64,000 bases of DNA from Phlebotomus papatasi (GCF_024763615.1 NC_077224.1:58476712-58540711); one strand, 5' to 3'. Positions 22,962 to 35,445 are shown, counted from the first letter of the stretch. Program-made: numbers and translations. Notes: a model not told the origin generated them from the sequence alone.

Positions 22962-23110
22962 AGTAAAATCTCAAAAAAATGATTCACCAGATTTTTATTT
23001 AGAGGGAAACCACTGATTTTCACTTTTTCCGAAGGTTAAATGTATGAGCACCGGTTGAGACTTTTCCGACGACTAGAGTGAAAATCACGACTGATCTCCT
23101 ATTTATAAGA
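22962..23110 (-). promoter_or_regulatory. Possible minus-strand TATA promoter upstream of the Ras-like gene
   Basis: The complement of 23100-23107 reads TATAAATA in a locally less AT-rich patch. A GTATGT donor-like site follows near 22962. This could be the missing 5' untranslated exon of the Ras-like gene, which lies 8 kb downstream on the same strand. It is speculative; a single TATA match is common in AT-rich DNA. Confidence 0.2.
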
Positions 23111-24224
23111 GTCGCTGAACGTTCCCATAGAGATGGGGAATTTTCAAGTGTGAACCCGGCATTGGGATGTGCGCCTGCGTTTTCCTCATCCCCATCCAGG
23201 AGACCCATATATTCACAGTAGAATTTCCCCGCTCAAGTGCCAGTTGAATTTTCCGCGGAAAAGCAATATTTGGTGTGAGGACAACCAAACTCTTCAAATG
23301 CGACTGGAAGGTAGATGAAAACCCATCTGAAATTGCAAGTTAATCACAACAGTGTCAAGGGTCAAATATTTAGAGAATCCAGCACGAAATACTCAGGATA
23401 ATTTAAATTTTACTGACACGGAATTACTTTCATACAGGGTAGTCTCATTGAAACGGAGAGAAAGTTTAATATTTGGCCATACACATTGAGACAATCTGAA
23501 TAATTCTTTCTCATTTTAAAATATGAAACCTAACCATTATTTTCCAAAAAGAAATCCGGAGGTATACTAATTATTTTTTCTAAGTTATTATACGAAACTT
23601 TAAAACCTGTTTCAGCACCACATTGGGCCGTATTTTGGTAAAATAATCTTCTTTTTAAATTTTGGTGAATAGACAATTAAAAGGGAAATCATAAATTTTG
23701 AATACACATAATAGCGAAACTGCCTTTATAAACTGAAAATTCAAGAAATATGAATATCCTGGTATCTTTAAAAGTTTAGATGAAATTTCTAATGCGTTTT
23801 ACAGTTCAAATTCAAATAATCTATATATTAATTATAATAATTTTTATACCGACCAATCCGCTATCATTTACTGACTGTAAATGCTCATTTCAATTTTAAA
23901 CTGGTATTTTAAATAGATGGATAATAAAATTATATAACAGGAAAACTTTGAAAAAATGCTGCGAAGCACACAATCCTAAGTAATATATGAACAAAATGTT
24001 GTACAATAAACCCTCTAAAACGTGTTCGAAGCCAAATTGGAAAAAAACTAAAAAATCAAATCCAAGCGTATTGCTGAATTGAAGAGCAGTAAAATAGTTT
24101 TATCGCGATAGGCTAACAAAAAACACTTCGTGTAAAATGAGCTTGCTGAACTTTAGTAAAATTATAAAATTAGTAAAATAAGTTTTAGTAAAATGTCTAT
24201 TCAAGCTTTGTATGTTTTTATTAG

Positions 24225-24830
24225 GTGAGATTCTTAATAATTTCACCTACTATAATCCTAACAAAATTTCATGTCATCGGATCGAGCTCAAACTTGGCCA
24301 AACTGTGTTTCGACACAGTCGAAAAACCAATTTTCATAACTCATGACCTCAATTATCTCGACGTGTGCTTAACCGATCTTGATTATTACTTCGACTTAAT
24401 TGTACAGGACATTTATGTCTATATTTCGTTTATACAACATTTTTCGATCAGACAATGCCATCTGTCCGATTTTGTATTTTAAATGTGTAAAATTGATTTT
24501 CCCATAATAACGCTTTGAAATCACTCAGATACTACTCAGATGCCAATTTGACTGCTTCTACTCCACCAAGACACTTAAAATAGGGTTTTAAATGGAAAGT
24601 CTCATAAAATACAACAATTCTTTGATATAGTTGAAGTTATCAAATGAACACTTGGGGCGATCTGGGCGATAAATGGAGTTCTAAAACAAACAACCTCGAT
24701 TATCTCGGCTTCTGATTAATCGATGAGATCAAGTTCTACGGCAAAATTATAGAGAACATTCTGGTCTACATTTCATCCATAAGGGAAGAGTACTAGCGAT
24801 CGGCAGTGTTCCTCGGATCGTCAGCTTATT
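24225..24830. repeat. Two diverged copies of a CTCGATTATCTCGGC repeat
   Basis: Blocks near 24270-24450 and 24640-24830 share the order: 'TCAATTATCTCGACGTGTGC' / 'TCGATTATCTCGGCTTCTGA', then a TCGACTTAATTGTACAGGAC-like block, then GTCTACATTTC. The similarity is weak but collinear. The short frame across the first copy is not recognised. Confidence 0.4.
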
Positions 24831-27591
24831 ACCATATTGTTGCACCAATTTCGAGTGATTTTTTAAAAATTATTAGCTACTTTTTACCATTTATCTGTCA
24901 CAAGAATGCAGTGCATTCGTTCAGATTTAATTTACAAAACTATTTTTCCGTGAGGCACCTGATTAAATTCGTAACGATCCGAGGTACAGAGTACTTCGTT
25001 GCAATTACATCTATTTTTTAAAAATTTATTGTAATATTTTAAAATTCAAATGCACAGGTACAGTTAAATGGATCGCAAATAAACCGATTAGCATACACAA
25101 AAATACCAAATAATATTTTGAGACTTGAATTTTCAACTGAATATCGAGTATGTCTCTTAACATTCCGATCCGGGGGTACTCTTCGCTTATCACTTTTCTG
25201 TCAGTCCATTCAAATCCTTGAATTTCACCAATTTGATTCAAGACAACTGAATGGTGTCCCCCAACTTCAGCCCAAGTGTTATTTCACTTGATCCATTGAA
25301 GCCCACTGATACTAAATATGTAACTTAAACCTAATGAAAAAGACTTTAGCCGACTTTTTTATGACATTTTTGTAATTGCGGCAAATTGATGAAAATATCC
25401 TGAAAAAATCTATTTCACAAATTTTTCATCCGAATGGCAATATTGCTTGGAATATCAATAGTACTCTTTCATCTAACAATTATCCATGTATTAGTGAAAA
25501 ATCATTGATAGTTTTATCCGGCCACAGAAGAGTGGCTACAACTGCCCCGAGAGCTGTTTTAGTGTTTTTCATCTTATATAAAAAATTGGATAATTATTAT
25601 CCAAGTGAAAAATATTTTTTAATTAGGTTTATGAAACCAGGGACGAGGTAAAACTATGAAATCTTGACTACAAACTCAGAAAACCAAATGCTGGTCCAAA
25701 AACTGAAACATCAAAACTGCAGTTTTATACCCATTTTATAAAAATGCTTCTAAATTGTAGGATAACAGAATCAGACTTATAAATATTTCTGGGAATATGG
25801 GGATGTGTTCCTACTTTCATTAAAAAATACTTTGCTCAAGGTACATTTTAAGGGAACCGAGAAAAATCCACTGTCTACTTCTGCCCCTGCCTAATTGTAT
25901 CCCGGTCTCCCCTATACATTATGCAAAACTATATATTTGGTTGGGGTGTACCATCTAAATAAGAAACTTTCATATACCGCAATATTGAATGTTCTGCCAT
26001 AGGATTATTAGTTCCCCGGCAATTTCTTCATTCAGAAAAAAAATCCCTCGCATGCATTTTTGCCTAGAAAATAAAAATGAGGCTGCCTAAAATGAACAGG
26101 AGCAGGGGAAAATTCAAGGAAGGCTCGAATGTACACAAAATAGGAAAATTGTGAACCTTGCGTTAATAACATTTTACGACCTTCTGAATGGAATAATTTT
26201 TTTCAACGCTCCAGGGGAATTTTCTAAGAAATCCTTATGGAACATAGGTCTAAACTTTCTTCTTTCCTCAAATTACTCAAATGTTAATAAACAAATTAAT
26301 TATTAATTTAATATTGCACGCCTTGATACCAAAATTTTAAGAAGTAACATCTCACCATTATCCTTGACTTTATTTTCAGCAAATCAATTGGTGTTCGAAA
26401 TTCCAAGTATTCCCATACTTTCCCCTTAGGCATATGCGTGTGTACACCCGATATACAAAATTAAGTAGCTTCTTTATCACATTGACTGGAATTTGTAAAG
26501 GACTCGGTGAAGAGAATCAAATTGATTTAGCAATATTTGTATTAGAGAAGACAGAAAACATGAGACTTGCCATGAATAAGCATCGATTGAATGAATTGTG
26601 TGATAGGTACATATAAAATTTAATGAAAAGCACATGAAACATGAAAGAAATTCGATGCCATTCCAAAGATGCATAATAATGTTCATTAGAAAAGCAGCAC
26701 GTGGATATATCGATAGCCTTATGCGATCTATTCTATTCAGAATTCTGACAAATTATTGTCACATGCTACATAGTACCGTTAAATTGGACAAATAGTCAGG
26801 CACATTTCCATACGCAATTCACTGCTTTTGGGCAAGCATTATCTTTATACGTCACTGAGGCTTAATAATTTCACATGGATGTAAATGGATGTTTGTATGT
26901 TGACTCAAAAATATGTAGGCACGTGGAAAAAGAGTATATTTAAAGAGAAAGCGGAATTCAAAAACTCAACTGCGTTATTTTTTTACTTAATTTGGCTTAT
27001 CAAAACTGAGGAACATTATTAAAGCAACAGATTTAAAAAATCGTAATTTCCGGCAGCCACTTTTAAAAGCAGTAAAGCTTTTAAAAACTCGTAATGAAGA
27101 AAACTTCAAAGCTTTTTTGACGCATATCAAGGACAGCTTTAGAATCATTTGCAGGAATTTTCCAAGAATTATTATTATTGGTGATAAATGCACCCATGTA
27201 TTTGCAATTTTAGAAAATTGATATTTTTGAAAGAATTTTAAGAAATTTTAAGAGCTTCCAATCAATGGCCTCAAGGAACTTAAGCTCTGATAACTTATTC
27301 TGTCACCCGAGTCAAGTTTTTTATTCCCAACAATGTGATACTTCTAATGCGACAATTTTCACAAGTGTGAAGAATTCCTTCAGTCCAGATGTTAGGTATT
27401 TTTGCTGTGCCAATGACTTTGTCATGTGACATAATATTTCTGTTATCATATTTAATTGTTCACGTTGCAAAATCATTGGAAGAAAGAGAACTTCTTTCCA
27501 TGAAAATGCTTAGGAGAGGGTGAGAGAGTTTCACACATAAATAATTCTCGAAAAGCGATATTTATGGCATAATAATTGAATATCTAGGAAT

Positions 27592-27711
27592 TATGCTGTC
27601 TCTATAATTGATATCTAGGAATTTATGTCCATATTGAAGCAAATTCCCTACGCTTGTCTATGAGAAACTCTTCAATATGGACATAAATTCTCTAGTGTGT
27701 AGAGGCCATAA
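27592..27711. mobile_element. Short hairpin MITE, GTGTAGAGGCCATA end
   Basis: ATTTATGTCCATATTGAAG pairs with CTTCAATATGGACATAAAT. The right end is AGTGTGTAGAGGCCATA. The same GGCCTCTACACAC...TTTATGTCCATATT order is seen at 38405-38440 as a solitary end. Confidence 0.75.
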
Positions 27712-27919
27712 TAGACGCAATCATTGTTGAGAGATCAAGAAAAAAAAACACCATTCAAGGATTTAACTCATCAACTAACAGGAAATATTTAGTTTATTGA
27801 CGTCAGATGAATATTACTCTGAGAAATCTTGTCCACAAAAAACTATGTGTTTTTCATAAAAATTGTCTTAAAACATCAGGTGCCAACGGCTGAATTTTTA
27901 AATTTTCAAAGGAAACCTT

Positions 27920-28254
27920 CAAAAAAGACTCTCTCAAATTCGGGCATTTGGAACTGAAATGTCACCCGAATTAGAAAGAAATTCGGGCGTCAAACTGTTT
28001 GAAATGCAACGATTTTTTGTTCATTTGCATAATCACATTAAGTTTACGTACTCAGATTTATTGTAAATATCATGAAAACTTCTTAATAATGCAGATCTAA
28101 AACACAAACCGTGGCAAATTTAAGGATATCTGCTTCATTCGATAATCATAATCAAATTCGAAATATGTCAACAAACTTTTTTCGAATTTAACTGCAGCCC
28201 GAATTAAAAAGTAGCCCGATCTTGAAAGAGCCGAATTAGCGGGAGTCTACTGTA
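27920..28254. mobile_element. TIR element, GAATTAGCGGGAGTCTACTG end
   Basis: The left end AGACTCTCTCAAATTCGGGC and the right end GAATTAGCGGGAGTCTACTG are imperfect inverted repeats; repeated GCCCGAATT blocks lie inside. It shares termini with 1246-1578 and 61334-61572. Confidence 0.65.
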
Positions 28255-28832
28255 GTTAAAATGTTGTACCATTATGCTTATGAGCTCAAATAATTTTTTT
28301 TATGTTGGAGATGTAAAGAAAATATACTATTTTTTTAGTTTGCGAGTCCCACGTAACCCCTTAACTTAACCCTTTAAAGACGATTGGGTCACCGGTGACC
28401 CAAAAATAAAATTTTTCCTACGGCCACCTAAAGGTATGTTTTGCTTTAAAAAGTCAGAAAAAGTGAGTTTTCCTGACCACCGATTTTTGACCCTCTCGTC
28501 CCCTAAAGGATTAGGGAGATGAACTCCCTCTAGATGTATCAGGGGTATTATTCTTTCATAATAAGAAAACACAAAAAAATCTTTGCCAAAGGTTTAAAAA
28601 AGGATGAGTCAACGGATTTATCGACTTAAAAGAAATACACTGTTTGATGCATCCAGATGGAGTTCATTTACCTAAATTACTTGAACTACTACCATTATTA
28701 GTATTCTACTAAAAACCGTTAAGAGATTTAAACCTTACTTAATATTTTTACTAATCCCCCTAATCCATAGTGATAAAGAATAGGGGAATGTGGCCCTCCT
28801 TCGATATGGCCAGCCTTTGAATTTTTCGATAT

Positions 28833-28978
28833 TATGGTGTCTACACACTAGAAGCAGTTTTCGTCAAAAATTGCCTTTTTTTAAAAAAGATTTGACGTTT
28901 CTGCCTACAAGGATAGGGGAAATTTTCTTTAAGAAGGGATTTTTTAAAGAAATTTCTACTAGTGTGTAGAGGCCATTA
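28833..28978. mobile_element. Short hairpin MITE, GGTGTCTACACACTAGA ends
   Basis: TATGGTGTCTACACACTAGA at the left pairs with TCTACTAGTGTGTAGAGGCC at the right, with TA flanks. The length is about 145 bp. No coding capacity. Confidence 0.8.
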
Positions 28979-30609
28979 GTCTTATTTCTCAAAGATTAAA
29001 TCTATTTTACTAATCAAAAATAATAGAAAACAGTATATAGTATTAATTGTTAGAAAAGAATAAAGAATATAAGGTAAGATGGCGCAATTTGGAATCATGT
29101 TTTAGATTTTTTAACAGTTTTAGACGGCAAATGGAAAAACAACGAAGAAATTCCCTTAAATGCCAAGTTTTGTACATTTTCGTGGTTTTCTTTTTCTCTT
29201 TGGCCATCTACAGCTGTGAGAAAATTTGAAAATTCCAAAATATACATGATTCCGAGTTATTATACCATCAAAATAGAATTTTTGCTTTGGGAAATAGAGA
29301 AAAATTGAAGTGCTCAATAGCTGGCGCATTTGAAAGAAGCCACTTTCTCCTACAGATTTCTTGAACTTTTAAATAAATTTTAGACTTTGTGTCACATTAT
29401 TTATCCATTTAAGAAAAGTGCCTGTAACTCCTTCAAATTAAACAACTTTGAGATATTCACAAAAGAAAACTCACTTTAAGACTGAGTAGTATAAAATACA
29501 ACTATCACGCAGATATTGAAACTTATATAAACTGGTAAAATACCATTTTGTAAAATCCATTTTTTACAAGTCTGCAAGAATTAAATGCAGTAGGGAAACT
29601 TTAACATCTTGCATAATATAATGTCAATGAAATTTCTCAATTGTTCTTTTAGCTTTGAAATATTCCCTAGAATCTTATTTATAAAAGGCACCTTATTAAA
29701 ATTAATTGCCCTTTCTTACGCAACGACAGCCATTCTTCATTTCTAACTTCTAAGAACATCCGATTTTATTTTTCAGAAAATATTTCTCGTGCCATGGGGA
29801 CTAGAATTTCCTATAATAAATTCTGAAAATTGTGAAAATAAAGATAATCTAATAGATAACCTATATTTAGTCCTAAAAATTAGAGTTTTCTGTAGAACCT
29901 CCTGTCTTTAATTTTTTTTATGCAAATTGTCATAAAGTCACAATATTGTAATTCTTCTTGTTTTCCAACAATAGATGATTTTTTTTTTCTGAAATGTCTC
30001 TCAAGCCTAATACCCTGTTTTCAGGTGGTAAACTCTTAAGGATTCTGTTTACATTTCCACCTGTACTCAATCCCACATTTACCACGTTCCAATTGCCAAT
30101 GTGAGCCACGTCTGTGGTGAGGTAATGTGTTCGGAAAATATTGTGCATCGTTGATTTTCATGCATTCATTGTTGATGTCAAATGGTTGAAACGAAACGCA
30201 ATAAATTGAAATAGAAAAACTCTTGGTAGTAGTATGGGTTTCGAATTGAAATTGAATTTTATTCGTTTTTCCATTTGGAATGAGAAGAAAAGGAATTTAC
30301 CTGGAATTCCAATGGCGTGAGGTCTATTGTGAGGACTACAGAATTTGGTTTGAGTTGTAGTAAGTAAAAGGTGTTTCGTTTTGAATGAGAATGTTTTGAA
30401 TTTTTAAAAGCCAAAATTTATTTCTGTAAAATATTCGATCATAGCAAACAAAACTTTAATTTCGTAAAATATTTTGGTCCTTGGCATTTCTTGATTGGCT
30501 GAAGCTTTTAATGCGATCAAGCTCACTAGCCAATCAATCACAGAGAAGGATCTGATGTATTTTGTGGAATAAAATTTTAGATTTTATCGAGCTCTTAAAT
30601 ATTCAAACT

Positions 30610-31038
30610 TAGGGTAAGTGTGCCAAATTCCGGCCAGCTTGCAATTTCGGCCACTTTTTTTGTTTCTCGAATTTCCATGAACTTTGAGATTTTACGTACT
30701 CTAGAGATTATACAATGTAAAAGAATAACAAAAAATGTAGCTTCGACAAACGAGATGACGTGAAAAAGGCATTGGAAGAATTCCTGAAGGGCAAGGAACT
30801 ATGAGAATGAAGGTATTCGAAATAGGGCACCAAAGCTATGTCTACATTTTATTCATTTTAAAATGTATTAAGAATGATCTTAGAGTAAATAAAGACGCTA
30901 AACTCTTTACAAGGTTCCAAGCAACAGTCTTACAAAAGAAAAAAGAAAAAAATCAATTTGTATTTAAAATATTACATTTCAAACTTGAGACTTTGACGCT
31001 TGCATGCAACTATGCCGAAATTTTGCACACTTACCCTG
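30610..31038. mobile_element. TIR element, TAGGGTAAGTGTGCCAAATT ends
   Basis: The left end continues into CCGGCCAGC, and the right end GCCGAAATTTTGCACACTTA + CCCT is its imperfect complement. The 99-codon frame inside is AT-rich and not recognised. Confidence 0.7.
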
Positions 31039-31282
31039 AGTTTTCTACTTTTTCTTTCTACTTTTACTTTTTTAAATTACTCGACATTGATGTGAGATAA
31101 CAATTAATAATATTTCCTACCCTACTCGTACAGGTTACTGTAAACGCACTAACTGCCAAGAATATTGCATAGTTAGTCGAGTCGAAACATATACCATAGA
31201 GAACATCCTGACATAAGCAGGAGTGATATTTTAATAAATTGTATTGAATAATTATGGTCTTCGGTTAGTAGGGTTAGTAGGG

Positions 31283-31502
31283 TAAGGGGAAGTGGGGCAG
31301 TTTTGAAAGTGGGGCACCTTTGAAATTGGGATTTTTCACCTATTTTTAAATAAAATTGAGCCATGTCGTGATATAATTTAGCTTCTCAATCTGTTTGTGC
31401 AGCTAAATAATATCACGATAAGGCTCAATTTTATTTAAAAATAGGTGAAAAATCCCAATTTCAAAGGTGCCCCACTTTCAAAACTGCCCCACTTCCCCCT
31501 AC
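31283..31502. mobile_element. Near-perfect hairpin MITE, AAGTGGGGCAG ends
   Basis: Arms of roughly 95 bp (GGGGAAGTGGGGCAGTTTTG...) are almost exact inverted copies around a short AT-rich centre, with TA flanks. The near-identity of the arms suggests recent insertion or conversion. A related, interrupted copy is at 16521-16978. Confidence 0.92.
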
Positions 31503-31690
31503 GGTTAGTAATAAATCACAGGACAATAATTGTTGTGGCATGTGCATCATCGAAGGGACTGTCTTTTGATAATGTTTCATTCCAAATAAAACAAAAACCT
31601 AAATGAAAACTGGAAAATAATCAGTCGAAACATACACCAAAAAGCCATAAAAACACAAGAAGAATTGTTCACTTGCCTCGGTTTTCTTAC

Positions 31691-32397
31691 TAGGGGAGAC
31701 CAGGGCAGATTTAGCCACTTTTGCCTGCGAAGGAATATTGAGGAAACTATTATCTATTCTAAATATATACAGTCAAGTGAGCTAATCCGGGCGCTTCGAT
31801 ATTTGGATCGTTTATGACTAATCCACTTAAAATAATATTTTTATTTTTATTTCCGTAATATAGTCACTACAGTAACATAATATAACAATGCAAGTTTGAG
31901 AAAAAGCAAAAATAATATTTTTATCCATTAAATAAGTGAGTGTAATCGACTCATTTCAATCTTGTGCCAACTGGGTTCTTTCTCTAATAATTTTCTAGCA
32001 GTGATATTTTCGCTAATGACAGCTGCTTGATTGAAAACATTTATTGTTTTTTCCTTGTCAAAAAAGTATTTTAAATCAAAAGGTTTAATTAAAAGTGAAT
32101 TAGCGAAAAGGCGAACCAATTAGTGCATGCGGAATTATTTCAGTATTATCATTATTTTATAAATTTTATTCAATATTTTTGATAATTTTTTTATATTATG
32201 TTTCTGCATGAAACCGTGAATAATTCTATAGATTTAGAAGAAGTAAAAAACAGTTTCATCAGTCCAAAAACAAGCGTTTAAGTAGCACTCTTCGGAAAAC
32301 GATCCAGTTACCCCACCTTACTATACACACATTTTTTGTACAAATTATACGCAATGAAAAATTTCATTTGGTGGCGAATCTACCTCGGTCTCCCCTA
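31691..32397. mobile_element. TAGGGGAGACCAGGGC element, 0.7 kb
   Basis: The left end TAGGGGAGACCAGGGCAGAT plus TTAGCCAC is matched by GTGGCGAATCTACCTCGGTC plus TCCCCTA. A 63-codon minus-strand frame inside is not recognisable as transposase. Confidence 0.85.
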
Positions 32398-33805
32398 ACT
32401 AGGACGCTTTACTTAATTTATAGCTACACTTTTTAATAACAGTAAAAAGTGTGCTATAGTAAATTCGCTTTCATGGTTCATATTTGAACTTACCTTTAAA
32501 ATTAATCTAAACGTACGGTGTATTCATTTTTCTATAAATTTCCTTTTAATGACACAGATTTGATGATAAAATTTAATAATCTCTAAGTTACAACAAGCTA
32601 AGAATCTATCAATGTAAGCCTTTAGGCGAAAAGGACATTTCCAACAAAGGAGAGAAAAATGTTATTTCGAAAAATGTTAAAGGCTGAAGACTAAAGAATA
32701 CTTTGGTAAAGTTGTTCAATAAGTTTCGAATTTTATATCATTATTGAGACCCTTTTAGGCAAATCGTATATAAATTTTCCACCCTCTGGCGCAAAATGCG
32801 CACTTTGAAAAAGTGTTCTTAGAAATTTTTTTTCAGGTACAGTAAAGGTCCTTGCCCCTGTTGATGTTAGCTTTATTTACATTTCCCATTCTTTTAGTTG
32901 TCTTCGCGCGAGAAGAAAGAAGTATATGGCAGAATGGGCAAAATGAATTTTCGTCTCTTCTGCCAAATTTAGGAACAAGAACCCATCTTAGGAGACAGAG
33001 AAAAATCACATTTTTCAGGTTTCTATTCTACGTCCAATTTTATTGTTATATTGCTTCCATCATCCTACCAAAAATTTAGCGTCTCATTTGGGAATTGCTG
33101 TAACGATGAACGTGCAAATATGATTAAAGACGAAGGATATTTTTATGAGGATTGTGCCTCCCACGAGGATTTAGAGAAAGCAAATCTCGGGTATTCCCTT
33201 CGATGTGAATTGGCCACCTCCCGACCATTGCTACACATGAACATCCTCAATGAGCACGAGTTGTTGCATGCAGGGAAAATATATAGTAATTTGGCGCGCA
33301 CGCTTTCAATATCACAAAGTTGAGCTTTATCGCGTGGATATTTTTATCTGGTGAGTGCTCAAGGGCAATTTTTGACATGAATGAAAGTTTTTCAAGCACT
33401 TTCATACCATCAGAGTCCAAGCGCCCGCATTTATGCAGATCAACCATCGTAAAAGCTCATCTTGGGTTTAGTGCCAGAATGAAAAGTTTAATTGGAATGA
33501 GGATGGTCTTTGGGGGGCGAAAAATTGCACATAAACATGCTGTCTCCTGCAAAAATTGTCTTATAAAAAGAAAACTCTTTCGACTGATGCATCAATTCAC
33601 GCTGCAATTTACAACTATAGAAGACCCTCAAAGTGTTCTCGTTCAATCAATCACACATAAAAGGGAGTACTTCAAATAGTAAACATAAAATTTCTAAACA
33701 ATTCTATATTGGTAACTTATAACATATTATTTGCTTTTTAGATTTTCACAGATATTGGAATATGCAAAGATTTTATAGTCAATATTAAAGAGGTAACACA
33801 AGAAA

Positions 33806-34291
33806 TAATTTTATTTATTTATTTTATTTATTTTTAATGTACCAGGCCTTTTTTGCCATTTTATACATTTTTCAATTTACAAATTTTTATTCAGATTACT
33901 ACATTGTAAGGTAAAGTACCCTCACTCGACCGGGTTCCTCGACTCGACCGGTGCATCAATTTTTGAATGTTTCGTGGTCAATTTCGTCAATTTCTATGAA
34001 TTTGTCACTGGTTCGTATTATTCGTGGAATGATTGGCATATTAATGTTAGATCATACGCAAAATATTATAGCAAATATAAATAAATTGAATAAATAAATC
34101 TACCGGTCGAGACGAGGAACCGGTCGAGCGAGGGCACTTTACCTTATTTGTATATGAAAAATATGTCCATTCAGACACTGCAGTCATTTGCACCGGGCGG
34201 GACTCGAATTCATAATTGTGGATCGGGGGGGGGGGGGGGGATCACACCGTCCAAGAACCGAACGCTCTTACCAATTACACCACGGATGCCT
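33806..34291 (-). repeat. tRNA-derived SINE (copy 2), split by a MITE
   Basis: On the minus strand: a tRNA-like head from 34291 (A box TGGTGTAATTGGTAAGAGCG, B box GAATTCGAGTCC), a GGTGCAAATGAC junction, a body, then GGCCTGGTACATTAAAAATA and an (AAAT)n tail ending near 33806. A 14-base poly-G run sits in the anticodon-arm region (34225-34240). AAATAATT on both flanks may be the target duplication. Removing the 240-bp MITE at 33907-34146 leaves a SINE of about 245 bp. Confidence 0.75.
33907..34146. mobile_element. Hairpin MITE, TAAGGTAAAGTACCCTC ends
   Basis: TAAGGTAAAGTACCCTCACT pairs with the right end AGGGCACTTTACCTTA; arms also contain CTCGACCGG / CCGGTCGAG. It is inserted within SINE copy 2. 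Confidence 0.9.
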
Positions 34292-34387
34292 TAAAAATAA
34301 TTAAAGGTAACTTAGGACTAAAAACCACATGAAAGGTCAATATTTGAAAACGGTGAGTTGAGATACATCTTCTTTAAATAAAATGAA

Positions 34388-34920
34388 TAGGGGAGATTGG
34401 GAAGATTTGGGACACTTTTTTATGTTTTGACTTTGATGCATTATCGGAAAGAGCCAAGAAAGTGTTTTAAAATTTTACATGGCTCATAGAATATCTGCAA
34501 GTAATTGACTTTAACACTAAACCTACCGACCGTTTTTGGTTGTTTTTTCTAGCGCATTCGGTCAAATGACAGACCATGGTATATAAGATTCTCAACGAGT
34601 TTTTCTTTGAAAAGAGGAAAAGATTAAAATTTAAACACTGAAAAGTATATTACATGCATATTTTAAGACATTCGTAAAGTTTGATAGCGACATTGTACTG
34701 TTTAATTATGTGCTAATTTAACCGGTAAGTTTGACCGGTCTTGGTAGGTTTAGTGTTAACCATAGGATTCTATTGAGCTCAAAAAATAAATGGACTATCT
34801 TGGAGAAAGAAAAATGTTTAATCTGTCGATCTGTCCGGTCTGTCCCTAACATTCCTGATCTGGGATACCGTGGGCAATGATAGGGGATGTTAAGGACATA
34901 GTTTTTTTTTCTGGGATAAT
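34388..34920. mobile_element. TAGGGGAGATTGGGAAG element, interrupted, right end unclear
   Basis: It is collinear with the start of the 54772-56056 element (GGGACACTTTTT, TTTTGACTTTGA, then ATTGACTTT and CTTGGAGAA). It is broken by a TTAA-flanked element at 34511-34759. The right boundary is not resolved. Confidence 0.65.
34511..34759. mobile_element. piggyBac-type MITE, TTAA-flanked, copy 1
   Basis: TTAA + CACTAAACCTACCGACC at the left; GGTCTTGGTAGGTTTAGTG + TTAA at the right. The TTAA target is characteristic of the piggyBac superfamily. It is about 240 bp, non-coding, and nested in the element at 34388. Confidence 0.85.
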
Positions 34921-35084
34921 TCGGTATTTCCAGCTAATAGGAGCTACAGCACTGCTTTGCGTAATGTTTAGGAACAATCTCAGCCGAGAGACGGCTTAAC
35001 GCAATTATAATTAAAATAATAATTTAACTAAATTCCCAATTCCCTTAAATTGTATTCTCGGTCTTTTATGGATAATTTTGAGTT

Positions 35085-35445
35085 AAGAAACACGGTATAG
35101 ACCTTTTTAAAAACTTCTCTATTTCCTCCTGCTACGACGTTTCGGAGATTGGTTGTCTCCTTCCTCAGGTATGGGTAGGCATGGGGAAGCTCTTATCAGG
35201 TTTCTGGGGAATTACTTGAACAATTACATACACTTGGACTTCATAAAACACTTTCTGGGACGATGTCACCATTTGGACGGTTTGACGCAGAATGTTCAAG
35301 TAATTCCCCAGAAACCTGATAAGAGCTTCCCCATGCCTACCCATACCTGAGGAAGGAGACAACCAATCTCCGAAACGTCGTAGCAGGAGGAAATAGAGAA
35401 GTTTTTAAAAAGGTCTGTACCTGTACCGTGTTTCTTGACTCAAAA
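35085..35445. repeat. Palindrome of two Penelope-like terminal sequences with hammerhead-like cores
   Basis: Arms of about 145 bp (35085-35228 and 35291-35445) are nearly exact inverted copies around a ~65-bp centre. Each arm carries CTGAGGA, a GGAGA/TCTCC stem and GAAACGTC (plus strand 35347-35379; minus strand 35168-35136). This order is typical of the small hammerhead variants associated with Penelope-like retrotransposons. One extra A follows CTGAGGA, so activity is uncertain. No reverse transcriptase or GIY-YIG frame is nearby. Confidence 0.7.

Noticed and set aside
33051..33679. Open frames of 90 and 119 codons in a less AT-rich stretch
   Set aside because: I recognise no domain, splice pattern or codon bias; it is left as unexplained intergenic sequence.
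35153..35362. Identical N-terminal frames (MSPSSGMGRHGEAL...) on both strands
   Set aside because: They are products of the palindrome at 35085-35445.
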